A stretch of 64,000 bases of DNA from Mytilus trossulus. Its lineage: Eukaryota > Mollusca > Bivalvia > Mytilida > Mytilidae. The position numbers and the translations under genes were made by a program. The number at the start of each line of letters is the position of its first letter. Positions within the stretch are counted from its first letter, which is position 1. The notes beneath the pieces were generated by a model. It was not told where the DNA came from, did not search any database, and saw only the letters and a list, made by a program, of their open reading frames with translations. The stretch is from assembly GCF_036588685.1 (NCBI RefSeq), contig NC_086386.1, forward strand, positions 44,687,878 to 44,751,877, written 5' to 3'. Below are positions 11,401-22,250 of this stretch, piece after piece.

Positions 11401-14400
11401 TTTTAGAAGAATATTTAGATTTATGCAGCATCATTTGTTTGCAATTGTTTAAATGATATCTGACATTTGTATGAGGCAGGACAAGTCAAAATAAAGTAAA
11501 ACAATGGATACTATATAATTATGAGAGATCCATGAAAAAAAATCTTATGAAAAATTTAGTACAAGAGTTCATTATCATGATTATACAGTCTTTCCTTTTT
11601 TGGGTAAAGATTGTGTTCATGCTATCAAAAACCAGCTATATTTCCAGACCTGATCACTGACTATTTCTTAGAGAACAAAAATTTAGTGCATTTAGAGGAG
11701 CTACATCACAAATTATCCATGTACATTTCAAGCAATTTATCAATGGAATATTTACTCAAATATTCACATAACTAAATGATGTTTATGGGTTGAACCAAAT
11801 TTGTCAATAAAAACTGGATTTCATCAAAATTTAACATGAAGAAACTGCATTATACACTTGAAAAAAAGATTTATGTAGTTAAATATGTGCACCTAATTTA
11901 GCTAATTAATCAGATGTGTCTTTTATTAATTTCGCTACAGGACTTTAGTGTCTTGACAACTGTAAAAATTATTTTAATTAACAGATATTTATTATATTGT
12001 AGCTGAAATAAAGTTTGCTCCATACTGAATACTTTTAACAGATATTTATTATATTATAGCTGGAAAAATGTTTGCTCCTTACCAAATATTTAACAGATAG
12101 TTATTACATTGTAGCTGGAATAATGTTTGCTCCGTACCAAATGTTTAACAGATAGTTATTATATTGTAGCTGGAATAATGTTTGCTCCATACCAAATATT
12201 AAACAGATATCTTTTTCATTGTAGCTGGAATAATGTTTGCTCCGTACCAAATATTAAACAGATATCAATTACATTGTAGCTGAAATAATGTTTGCTCCAT
12301 ACCAAATATTAAACAGATATCTATTACATTGTAGCTGGAATAATGTTTGCTTCATACCAAATATTAAACAGATATCAATTACATTGTAGCTGAAATAATG
12401 TTTGCTTCATACCAAATATTAAACAGATATCAATTACATTGTAGCTGAAATAATGTTTGCTCCGTACCAAATATTAAACAGATATCTATTACATTGTAAC
12501 TGGAATAATGTTTGCTCCGTACCAAATATTTAACAGATAGTTATTACAGTTATTACATTGTAGCTGGAATAATGTTTGCTCCATACCAAATATTTAACAG
12601 ATAGTTATTACATTGTAGCTGGAATAATGTTTGCTCCATACCAAATATTTAACAGATAGTTATTACATTGTAGCTGGAATAATGTTTGCTCCGTACCAAA
12701 TATTTAACAGATAGTTATTACATTGTAGCTGGAATAATGTTTGCTCCATACCAAATATTTAACAGATAGTTATTACATTGTAGCTGGAATAATGTTTGCT
12801 CCATACCAGGAGACAGATGACAGATTAGAAGAACATTTCCAAGTCAATTACCTCAGTCATTTTTATCTCACATTACTACTGTTAGATGTGTTAAAGAAAA
12901 CAGGGACAGACAACTCTTATTCCAGAATCATAAATGTATCATCAGTAGTACATAAACAGGGAAACTTAGATATTGACAGACTTTGTTCAAGGTTAGAAAA
13001 TTATCAAATGAGTATGTATTTCTAGATGTCAATTTCAATCTCAGGGATGGACTCAAGTAAGCTTCCAATTTTAAATAATTGTCATATTTACAAGCTATGG
13101 AAATTCATAGGAAATAATTGTGATTTCTTCATGAATACAAATTGATTGGAGATAATTATGATTGCTGTTATTGAAATTCATGGGAGATTTTTGTGATTAC
13201 AGGAACGCAAATTCATGGGAGCTGATTACAAATACTGGTTTGAAAATTCCGGGGGGATAATTACAAATACAGATTTGAAAATTCAGGGGAGATCATTACA
13301 AATACTGATTATAAAATTCAGGGGAGATTATTACAAATATTGGTTTGAAAATTCAGAGGGGGGATAATTACAAATACTGGTTTGAAAATTCATTACAAAT
13401 ACTGATTAGAAAATTCAGGGGAGATTATTACAAATACTGGTTTGAAGTTCAGGGGAGATAATTACAAATACTGATTAGAAAATTCAGGGGAGATTATTAC
13501 AAATACTGGTTTGAAAATTCAGGAGGGATAATTACAAATACTGGTTTGAAAATTCAGGGGAGATCATTACAAATACTGATTAGAAAATTCAGAGGAGATT
13601 ATTACAAATACTGGTTTGAATATTCAGGGGAGATAATTACAAATACTGGTTTAAAAATTCAGGGGAGATCATTACAAATACTGATTAGAAAATTCAGGGG
13701 AGATTATTACAAATACTGGTTTTAAAATTCAGGGGAGATAATTACAAATACTGGTTTGAAAATTCAGGGGAGATTATTACAAATACTGGTTTGAAAATTC
13801 AGGGGAGATCATTACAAATACTGATTAGAAAATTCAGGGGAGATCATTACAAATACCGATTAGAAAATTCAGGGAAGATTATTACAAATACTGGTTTGAA
13901 AATTCAGGGGAGATAATTACAAATACTGGTTTGAAAATTCAGGGGAGATCATTACATATACTGATAAGAAAATTCAGGGGGGATTATTACAAATACTGGT
14001 TTGAAAATTCAGGGGAGATCATTACAAATACTGATAAGAAAATTCAGGGGGGATTATTACAAATACTGGTTTGAAAATTCAGGGGAGATCATTACAAATA
14101 CTGATTAGAAAATTCAGGGGAGATTATTACAAATACTGGTTTGAAAATTCAGGGGAGATAATTACAAATACTGGTTTGAAAATTCAGGGGAGATCATTAC
14201 AAATACTGATAAGAAAATTCAGGGGGGATTATTACAAATACTGGTTTGAAAATTCAGGGGAGATAATTACAAATACTGGTTTAAAAATAGGATATTTGCC
14301 AATTCAATTAATTGACCCTGTAATTAGAAATTATTTTTTTAGTTGTCTCCCTTATGAGGGACATTAATTTTTATTTACAATGGAGAGCTAGCAGAGAGAG

Positions 14401-16733
14401 CAAATTTACCTGAGTGTAATGTGAGTAATTTTTAAGGTTTTCAAATCTTTAAATTACATTAATTTATTGTTAAGCTAAATACTTTGACATCAGTAGTTAA
14501 TTTTCATGAAAAATAAGTTAAACCGCCGATACATCACTTTCAATTCATCATGCATTACATTGGCAAAAGCCAATCTTGTCCGGGATAGAAACAATCTACG
14601 ATTTACAAAGGATTATAATTTGTTTTAAAAGTGTGTAATAACCAAATAAAATCAGTAATTAGCAAATGGACTATTCAGGGGAGATAATTATTATTACTGG
14701 ATTTGATATTTAGGGCTGATAATTATAATTAATGACATGGAAATTCATAGAATATTATTAGAATTACTGGTGTTTTAAAAACATGGGAGATAATTGTGAT
14801 TATTGGTATACAAATTCATGGGAGAAAATTGTTAAAACACAGGTGTACAAAATAATTGGAGTTGATTTTAATTACTGATTGAAAATTCATTATGGTAGAT
14901 AATTCTGATTACAGGTATGAGAATTCATGGGAATATTCACCTCATGCAGCATATTCAGATTCCAAACTAGCTATTACTGTTTCATCATTCATGCTTGGAA
15001 GGAAAATAAATGATGAAAATTGTAAAGTAACCGCCAATGTCCTTCATCCAGGAGTTGTTAGGACAAGCTTATACAGATATGTACATTGGAGTATAAAATG
15101 GTTCTTAGACGTTGTTGCCATACTTCTATACAAGGTAAGTCTAAATTTTTAACAAATGTCCTGCTAGTTGGATGTTAACAGTATTAAATATTTTCTTTAT
15201 CTGTCCTGTGATTAAATTTTCTATCCATATCTCACCAAACAATTATGAATTAATTTCAGCCAAAAATGAATTTGACACCATATTTATTTTTGCAGTTTGG
15301 CATCTACCAAGAAGAGTCCCTAGAATGAGATTTAAATGATGTTATATTTCTGGATTCACCTGATATTTCATGTTTCTTATTTTCACATTATTGTTTCACC
15401 TCCGTCCATCAGTCCGTCCGTCAGTCCGTCTGTCCGTCAGTCAGTGTGTCCGATGAAACTTTCATCCCACTTTTCTCAGGAACTACAATACAAGGATTTC
15501 TGAAATTTGGTTTCAGGGTTTATCTAAGTCAGCTATACCGTGTGATGCGTTTCAGATTGATCACTTGACAACTTCCTGTTTACTGAACACTTGTATGATT
15601 TTACACATGATAGCCAAGTTGAAAATTTTCGTCACATTTTTCTCAGGAACTACAATACAAAGATTTCTGAAATTTGAATTCAGGATTTATATAAGTCAGC
15701 TATACTGTGTGATGCGTTTTCAGATTGATCACTTGACAACTTCCTGTTAACCGAACACTTGTATGATTTTACACATGATAGCCTAGTTAAAAATTTTCGT
15801 CACATTTTTCTCAGGAACTACAATACAAGGATTTTTGAAATTTGGTTTCAGGGTTTATCTAAGTCAGCTATACTGTGTGATGCGTTTTCAGATTGATCAC
15901 TTGACAACTTCCCGTTTACCGAACACTTGTATGATTTTACACATGATAGCCAAGTTAAAAATTTTCGTCACATTTTTCTCAGGAACTAAAATATTAGTAT
16001 TTCTGAAATTTGGTTTCAGGGTTTATCTAAGTCAGCTATACCGTGTGATGCATTTCAGATTGATCACTTGACAACTTCCTGTTTACTGAACACTTGTATG
16101 ATTTTACACATGATAGCCAAGTTGAAAATTTTCGTCACATTTTTCTCAGGAACTACAATACAAGGATTTCTGAAATTTGGTTTCAGGATTTATATAAGTC
16201 AGCTATACTGTGTGATGCGTTTTCAGATTCATCACTCGACAACTTTCTGTTTACTGAACACTTGCATATTTTTACACTATTAATATTATCCACTTGCGGC
16301 GGGGGTATCATCAGTGAGCAGTAGCTCGCAGTTTCACTTGTTTGGTGCAGGGATCAAATTGGTAAAATAAATGATGACTGAGAACTATACATCAATTTTG
16401 ATATATACAAACTATTTGAGAGGGGTACTTTGTGCATTTCAAATAATTGTGAAACCATTGTAAATGTGAGCAAATGTTTTCAACACTTTAAAGAAGTTAA
16501 ACTGAATTTGTTTTCATCATTTTTTTCTTTAGACTCCAGAAATGGCAGCAGATACAGTACTATATTTAGCATTATCACCAAATGTAGAGGGAGACACCGG
16601 CAGTTACTATGACAACTGTGTTAAAAACAAACCACATGACAGTGCACATGACAGACTATTACAAGAACAATTATGGCATAGATCATGTGAAATTATTGAA
16701 CATTTGACAGAAAATGAACTTAAACACAAATGA
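8467..16733 (+). CDS. DHRSX: DHRSX-like short-chain dehydrogenase/reductase, complete, 7 exons, 338 aa
   Basis: Exons: 8467-8575, 9749-9856, 10361-10429, 11220-11321, 12784-12991, 14915-15134, 16533-16733. All have GT/AG ends; phases agree and the sum is 1017 nt with a TGA. Seen: a hydrophobic N-terminal anchor (about residues 4-27), the cofactor motif TGGSAGIG (49-56), NNAG (128-131), VNYLSHF (150-156), the catalytic serine in NVSS (S183), YSPHAAYSDSK with Y212 and K216, the HPGVV loop, and a C-terminal LLQEQLWHRSCE. Family knowledge: this is the classical SDR catalytic set, and the C-terminal block resembles human DHRSX (330 aa), recently shown to oxidise polyprenol and reduce dolichal in dolichol synthesis at the ER. 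The start was chosen because the ATG is followed at once by the anchor, and its phase-1 donor joins exon 2 as E-E-Q-R-L-H. Introns 4 and 5 end in minisatellites that copy the next exon's edge. A close relative in the retinol-dehydrogenase or WWOX-like SDR group is the alternative. Confidence 0.9.
8824..9417. repeat. large inverted repeat / foldback element in DHRSX intron 1
   Basis: Arms of about 185 bp (8824-9008 and 9226-9417) are reverse complements with scattered mismatches; both contain ACATCATAACAAA, AAAGATAAAATC and the sequence around CAGACTTACCTGT. The spacer of about 220 bp is partly paired too. Confidence 0.7.
10750..10990 (+). repeat. dispersed repeat, diverged copy of the GATGTGGTATGATTG family
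   Basis: Contains GAGACCAAATGACACAGAA, AACAACTATAGGTGA, CATAGTCAGCCATATA and GAAAACTAACGGCC in the family order, in DHRSX intron 3. Better copies are at 33845-34060 and 47618-47800. Probably a SINE-like mytilid repeat. Confidence 0.65.
11981..12783 (+). repeat. 55-bp minisatellite copying the exon-5 splice acceptor of DHRSX
   Basis: Fourteen units of about 55 bp end exactly at DHRSX exon 5. Each unit holds TTATTACATTGTAG (the acceptor) followed by CTGGAATAATGTTTGCTCC (the first codons of exon 5, AGIMFAPY) and then ATACCAAATATTTAACAGA. The fifteenth occurrence is the genuine exon start at 12784. The first unit is the most diverged and the last few are nearly identical, as in local amplification. 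Entering the exon at any earlier acceptor reaches a stop within a short distance. Confidence 0.9.
13060..14914 (+). repeat. 35-bp minisatellite ending at the exon-6 acceptor of DHRSX
   Basis: About 30 regular units (13230-14290) of ATTACAAATACTGGTTTG plus AAAATTCAGGGGAGATA, with two subtypes (CTGGTTTGAAA and CTGATTAGAAA). Decayed units flank the core, at 13060-13230 and 14670-14914. The last decayed unit runs into exon 6: its start, ATTACAG|GTATGAGAATTCA, aligns with the unit, and the peptides match too (unit YWFENSGEI, exon RYENSWEYS). Confidence 0.85.
15401..16308 (+). mobile_element. ATACCCCCGC-family element, internally amplified (about five 168-bp units)
   Basis: Tandem units of 167-168 bp (marked by AGGAACTACAATACAAGG at 15479, 15646, 15814, then 15981 diverged, 16149) and a right end GCGGGGGTAT (16299-16308). 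The left part begins with TCCGTCC-rich sequence. The short relative at 37555-37905 has both terminal repeats and a single unit, so this copy appears to have amplified its interior and lost its left end. Lies in DHRSX intron 6. Confidence 0.8.
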
Positions 16734-17309
16734 TAATCCATTATCATTAATTATATCTTAAACCATTGATTATACAGATTATGCATATGTTTTTATAAAT
16801 GTTCATAAAATTTCAATATAACTACCCTAACCTGCAGTTAAAAAAAGCCTTTGAAAGTACATTATCTTTATAGATTTACTGAAAGAAAAGAATTATTGGA
16901 ATAAGGAATAATTTTACGTTACGGAAAATTGATAAGAAATGTTTGGATGAAAACTAACCAAACTAAACACTGATTTAGTACAAGCTGAAATATCAGTGAA
17001 TGTGACTATTACCTTACCCATGCATTAATGACATACTTACAAAAGCTATGTTAGTTTTCTTCCTACATTTCTTATCAGTTTTCCAGAATTCAAAATTATT
17101 CCAGATTCAAATGACTCTTTGTTTAAAGTAGATTTTACTCTTAGACACTTGTTACTGCAATCTAATTAAAATTAAATGCAGCGACCAAGCATTAAAAAAT
17201 GAGCAAGTGAGAGATTCAATTTTAATTAGATTGCTTGTTACTGTGGATTCATCTAATGTAAGTACTTATTGATGGATTGATGTGAAATCTATATTCCTGA
17301 ATTCATGGA

Positions 17310-17521
17310 TACTGTGGATTCATTTATTTTCGTGGGTACCAATTTTTGTGGATTGAGGAAAACTTGCATCTTCCTGGATATATAAATTTGTGGTTTTGGG
17401 AAAGTTTGCATACGTTCCTTTAAAAAAGGTGTATTTTGTTGAACATTTAAATTAGTGGATCTCCTGTTCTCACGAAATCAACAAAAATTGGTATCCAATG
17501 AATATTAATGAATCCACAGTA
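17310..17521. mobile_element. TACTGTGGATTCATT foldback element, copy 1
   Basis: Starts TACTGTGGATTCATTTATTT and ends with the complement (AATGAATCCACAGTA); inner arms GGTACCAATTTTTGTGG and CAAAAATTGGTATCC also pair. Other copies: 18323-18721, 49207-49422, and a diverged one near 40170-40360. Confidence 0.75.
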
Positions 17522-18322
17522 CTCAGTTTCATTTGCATAACAAACTATTGGTGGTTCACCAGAATCAATGAATTTCTTAAAAACCAGTACGCCATGAATA
17601 AAAGTGAATATTATGGTAGAATTGACAGAATTTGTCTTGTCAGAATGATTGACAAATGTTTTCTTCACCTGAATGGATAAAATATCAGTCAATCATCACA
17701 GACATAGAAACACAATCAATGGTATGCATTATCAACCCAAAATATAATTATACAAGAATATGACAACATTTTCTTTCTGCTCTGATGATTATTGCATCAG
17801 CCAATGAAATGTTTGCTTTCAAATATTTGAAGGTGTGTTTCATCATGACAAAACCAGAGTGTCTAGAAAGGTCTTAAAATAGAAAGTGGAAAGGAGCCAT
17901 GTCAAGATTCATGAAAGCAAAGTCAAAACACAACATCTGTATTTTAATCAGATTTATTTTGAGGTCAATAATTCAAAGGTTAAGGTCAAAGTTACTAAAA
18001 ACAGATGTGAAAAATTATACTTAGAATAGACTGATACACATGACATTTGTTCCAAAATAGTGTTTTTAGGATGCTAAATCTTACACATGGTATGACAACT
18101 TTACATGGATACGAGGTCTATAATTAGAGGAGGTTCTCTGTTGATTTTGAGAGCGTGTTATCTCAATTCAAGATCAGCACCTTTATTCATTTATAAAGAT
18201 ATTGCAAATGTTTTTGAATTTGTGACAATCAATTTCAAATTATCGTACTCAAAAAGAGGAAGAAGAGAAAACATAATAATTCCATATTTGTTTTATCAGT
18301 TGTGAAAATAACTTAAAAAATA

Positions 18323-18721
18323 TACTATGGATTCATTATTATTCATGAGATACTGATATTCATGATTTTCTGGTACAGGTGAACTACAAATTTAAATGTG
18401 CAAGGAATGACTTATTATCTAAAGGCTTGTATGAAGACTTTTGTAAAACCATGCATAGACCTATAATATAAGACTCTGAAGGTTTATATCATTTACATTC
18501 AACGTATTTTATCGTATATTTTTATTTTACTATCAATTTTGAATCTGAGGTTCAACATTGATAGTAAAAAAAAATATCCAATAAAAAACGTTGAACGTAA
18601 ATGATATGAACCTTCAGAGTCTTATATTATAGGAGTAAACCATGCATTGAAATATCTATGAAAATGTAAGTTTTACTAAATACATTAAAATTGGTACCCA
18701 GATAAAGAATGAATCCACATT
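18323..18721. mobile_element. TACTGTGGATTCATT foldback element, copy 2, interrupted by a nested hairpin
   Basis: Diverged ends TACTATGGATTCATTATT and AAGAATGAATCCACATTA with pairing inner arms; split by the insertion at 18457-18636. Confidence 0.65.
18457..18636. mobile_element. 180-bp hairpin MITE with 11-bp target duplication
   Basis: Arms CCTATAATATAAGACTCTGA and TCAGAGTCTTATATTATAGG, continuing through AGGTTTATATCATTTAC and its complement, surround a loop of about 60 bp that itself folds. AAACCATGCAT occurs directly on both sides (18446-18456 and 18637-18647). Confidence 0.75.
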
Positions 18722-19413
18722 AGTATTTGCAACTTTAAAAAAAGAGGTCAACTGTTTTTTCACGGGATCATGATTTAAACCAGATGATTTTCGTCTCTCA
18801 TGTTCAATGAAACTAGTCGAGACATATATTTTATTACAACCTTTAATGTGTACATTAACCGTAACAATATTTTGTCAGTATGAATTATGAATGACTATTT
18901 CTAATTGGACTCTCTGTCTCATATTAATACTCAGATTTTATGTGTGTTGATTGGTTTTGTAATTTTGTACATAGTTAAATTATGACATAATAAAAACTAA
19001 TGTATATTTCCTATTCTTTAATTAAAAAAAAGTAGGATTTCATAAATAGTTGGATAATTGTCCTTTGCAAGAAAGCAAAAATCATCTAAACAGAATGGCT
19101 GCAACACAACCTCAATTTTGAATAGTTTTATGAGATACCAGTATACTATTTTTGCGATTATAATTTGGTTTCTCAACAATAATGTAATATAGATGACAAT
19201 TAAAGTTATAAGTAATTACTATAAAATGTAACAAAAAAGGCATGCAGTCACTAAATGAAAAGGTTTATTCTGAATTTGAGATGGTGTCATATATCACTCT
19301 AATAGAAGCAGCAGAAATTCCAAATTTAAAACAGATTTCACACAATAATGCAATTTTAAAACTGACAAAAACATCATCCTGCAGAAAACACAAAATAATT
19401 TTGTTCTGAATTG

Positions 19414-21438
19414 TCATGTTTCTTGTGAACAGAGTTGTCTTGCTTCTTGTGTACATAGTTGTATTGTTTCTTTTGTACAGAGTTGTCACGTTTCTTGTTT
19501 ACAGAGTTGTCATGTGTCTTGTGAGTACAGAGTTGTCTTGTTTCTTGTGTACAGCGTTGTCTTGTTTCTTGTGTACAGAGTTGTCTTGTTTCTTGTGTAC
19601 AGCGTTGTCTTGTTTCGTGTGTACAGAGTTGTCTTCCAATGTTTCTTGTGACAGAGTTGTATTGTTTCTTGTGGATGTAGGTCTCTTGTTTCTTGTGAAC
19701 AGAGTTGTCATGTTTCTTGTGTACAGCGTTGTATTGTTTCTTTTGTACAGAGTTGTCACGTTTCTTGTTTACAGAGTTGTCATGTGTCTTGTGAGTACAG
19801 AGTTGTCTTGTTTCTTGTGTACAGCGTTGTCTTGTTTCTTGTGTACAGAGTTGTCTTGTTTCTTGTGTACAGAGTTGTCTTGTTTCTAGTGTACAGAGTT
19901 GTCTTCCAATGTTTCTTGTGACAGAGTTGTATTGTTTCTTGTGGATGTAGGTCTCTTGTTTCTTGTGAACAGAGTTGTCATGTTTCTTGTGTACAGCGTT
20001 GTCTTGTTTCTTGTGTACAGAGTTGTCTTCTTTCTTGTGTACAGCATTGTCTTGTTTCTTGAGTACAGAGTTGTCATGTTTCTTGCGTACAGAGTTGTCA
20101 TGTTTCTTGTGTACATAGTTGTCATGTTTCTTGTGTACAGAGTTGTCATGTTTCTTGTGTACAGAGTTGTCTTGTTTCCTGTGAACAGAGTTGTCTTCTT
20201 TCTTGTGTACAGCATTGTCTTGTTTCTTGAATATATAGTTGTCATGTTTCTTGAGTACAAAGTTGTCATGTTTCTTGTGTACAGAGTTGTCTTCTCTTGT
20301 TTCTTGTGAACATAGTTGTCATGTTTCTTGTGTACAGAGTTTTCATGTTTCTTGTGTAAATAGTTGTCTTGTTTCCTGTGAACAGAATTGTCTTGTTTCC
20401 TGTGAACAGAGTTGTCTTCTTTCTTGTGTACATCATTGTCTTGTTTCTTGAGTACAGCGGTGTCATGTTTCTTGAGTACAGAGTTGTCTTGTTTCTTGTG
20501 TACATAGTTGTTTTGTTTCTTGAGTACAGAATTGTCATGTTTCTTGTGTACAGAGTTGTCTTGTTTCGTGTGTACAGAGTTGTCTTCTCATGTCTCTTGT
20601 GACAGAGTTGTATTGTTTCTTGCGAATGTAGGTCTCTTGTTTCTTGTAAACATAATTGTAATGTTTCTTGTGAACAAAGTTGTCATGTTTCCTGTGAACA
20701 GAGTTGTCTTCTTTCTTGTGTACAGCATTGTCTAGTTTCATGAGTACAGAGTTGTCATGTTTCTTGTGTACAGAGTTGTCATGTTTCTTGTGTACATAGT
20801 TGTCATGTTTCTTGTGTACAGAGTTGTCATGTTTCTTCTGTACATAGTTGTAATGCTTCTTCTGTACAGAGTTGTCTTGTTTCTTGTGTACAGAGTTGTC
20901 ATGTTTCCTGTGAACAGATTTGTTTTGTTTCTTGTGAACAGATCTCTAGAGTTGTCATGTTTCTAGTGTACAGAGTTGTCATGTTTCCTGTGAACAGATT
21001 TGTTTCGTTTCTTGTGAACAGAGTTGTCATCTTTCCTGTTAACAGAGTTGTCATGTTTCCTGTGAACAGATTTGTTTTGTTACTTGTGTACAGAGTTGTC
21101 ATGTTTTCTGTGAACAGATTTGTTTTGTTTCTTGTGTACAGAGTTGTCATGTTTCCTGTGAACTGATTTGTTTTGTTTCTTGTGAACAGAGTTGTCATGT
21201 TTCCTGTGAACAAATTTGTTTTGTTACTTGTGTACAGAGTTGTCATGTTTCCTCTTAACAAAGTTGTCATGTTTCTTGTGTTTACAGAGTTGTCATGTTT
21301 CCTCTAAACAAAGTTGTCATGTTTCTTGTGTTAACAGAGTTGTTATGTTTCTTGTGAACAGAGTTGTATTGTTTTCTGTAAACAGCCTTGTCATGTTTCC
21401 TGTGAACAGAGTTGTCATGTTTCTTGTGTACAGAGTTG
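19414..21438 (+). repeat. 24-bp minisatellite, arm 1 (ACAGAGTTGTCATGTTTCTTGTGT orientation)
   Basis: About 84 units of 24 bp: CAGAGTTGTC, then ATGTTTC or TTGTTTC, then TTGTGTA or CTGTGAA. Variant clusters recur: a block carrying GTGGATGTAGGTCTCTTG is repeated 270 bp apart (near 19671 and 19941) and more loosely near 20622. Because 24 is a multiple of 3 the frames stay open (VVMFLVYR, SCFLCTEL), but these ORFs are by-products. Confidence 0.95.
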
Positions 21439-21448
21439 ACATCTTTGT

Positions 21449-22094
21449 ACACAAGAAACATGACAACTCTGTTCACAGGAAACATGACAACTCTGTTCAC
21501 AGGAAACAAGACAACTCTGTTCAAAAGCAACAATAAAACTCTGTTCACAAGAAACATGACAGCTCTGTACACAGAAAACAAGACAACTCTGTACACAAGA
21601 AACAAAACAACTATGTTCACAGGAAACGAGACATTTATGTACACAAGAAACAAAACAACTCTGTACACAGGTAACAAGACAGCTCTGTACACAATAAACA
21701 ACACAACTCTGTACACAAGAAACAAGACATCTCCGTTCACAAGAAACATGACAACTCTGTACACACGAAACATTATAACTCAGTTCACAGGAAACAAAAC
21801 AACTCTGTTCACAGAAAAAAAAGACAATACAATACACAAGAAACAAGACAACTCTACACAAGAAACAAGACAACTCTGTACACAAGAAACAAGACAACTC
21901 TGTACACAAGAAACAAGACAACTCTGTTCACAAAAACAAGACAACTCTGTTCACAGGAAACAAGACAACTCTACACAAAAAAACCAGACAACTCTGTACA
22001 CAAGAAACAAGACAACTCTATTCACAAGAAACAAAACAACTCTGTACACCAGAAACAAGACAGACAACTCTGTACACAAGAAACAAGACAACTC
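21449..22094 (-). repeat. 24-bp minisatellite, arm 2a, opposite orientation
   Basis: The same unit, now reading ACACAAGAAACATGACAACT on the plus strand. The switch is sharp: CATGTTTCTTGTGTACA, a 13-nt spacer, then TGTACACAAGAAACATG. About 27 units, ending at the block 22099-22250. Confidence 0.95.
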
Positions 22095-22098
22095 ATAA

Positions 22099-22250
22099 AT
22101 CCATAAAATTCAAGTTTTCCAAAATTGGTACTCACTAAAATTATAAATGTAGTCAGTATTGTGTTGACATAGTTGGTTGTTGTTTATTATTTTTGAAAGC
22201 AACGCCTGTTATTCATCGTTTTACCCTGTATGTTAGTAGAAAACTTTGTA
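22099..22250 (+). repeat. 150-bp block inside the array, duplicated at 24979-25142
   Basis: Near-identical to a stretch of ANAPC15 intron 2 (shared start CCATAAAATTCAAGTTTTCC, shared end TGTATGTTAGTAGAAAACT); two point differences and one 11-bp tandem insertion in the other copy. Both borders adjoin array units directly. Confidence 0.9.

Noticed and set aside
14071-14367. 98-codon frame in DHRSX intron 5
   Set aside because: Made of the 35-bp minisatellite; not a separate gene.
15565-16324. Four overlapping frames of 61-78 codons
   Set aside because: Repeated translation of the 168-bp transposon unit.
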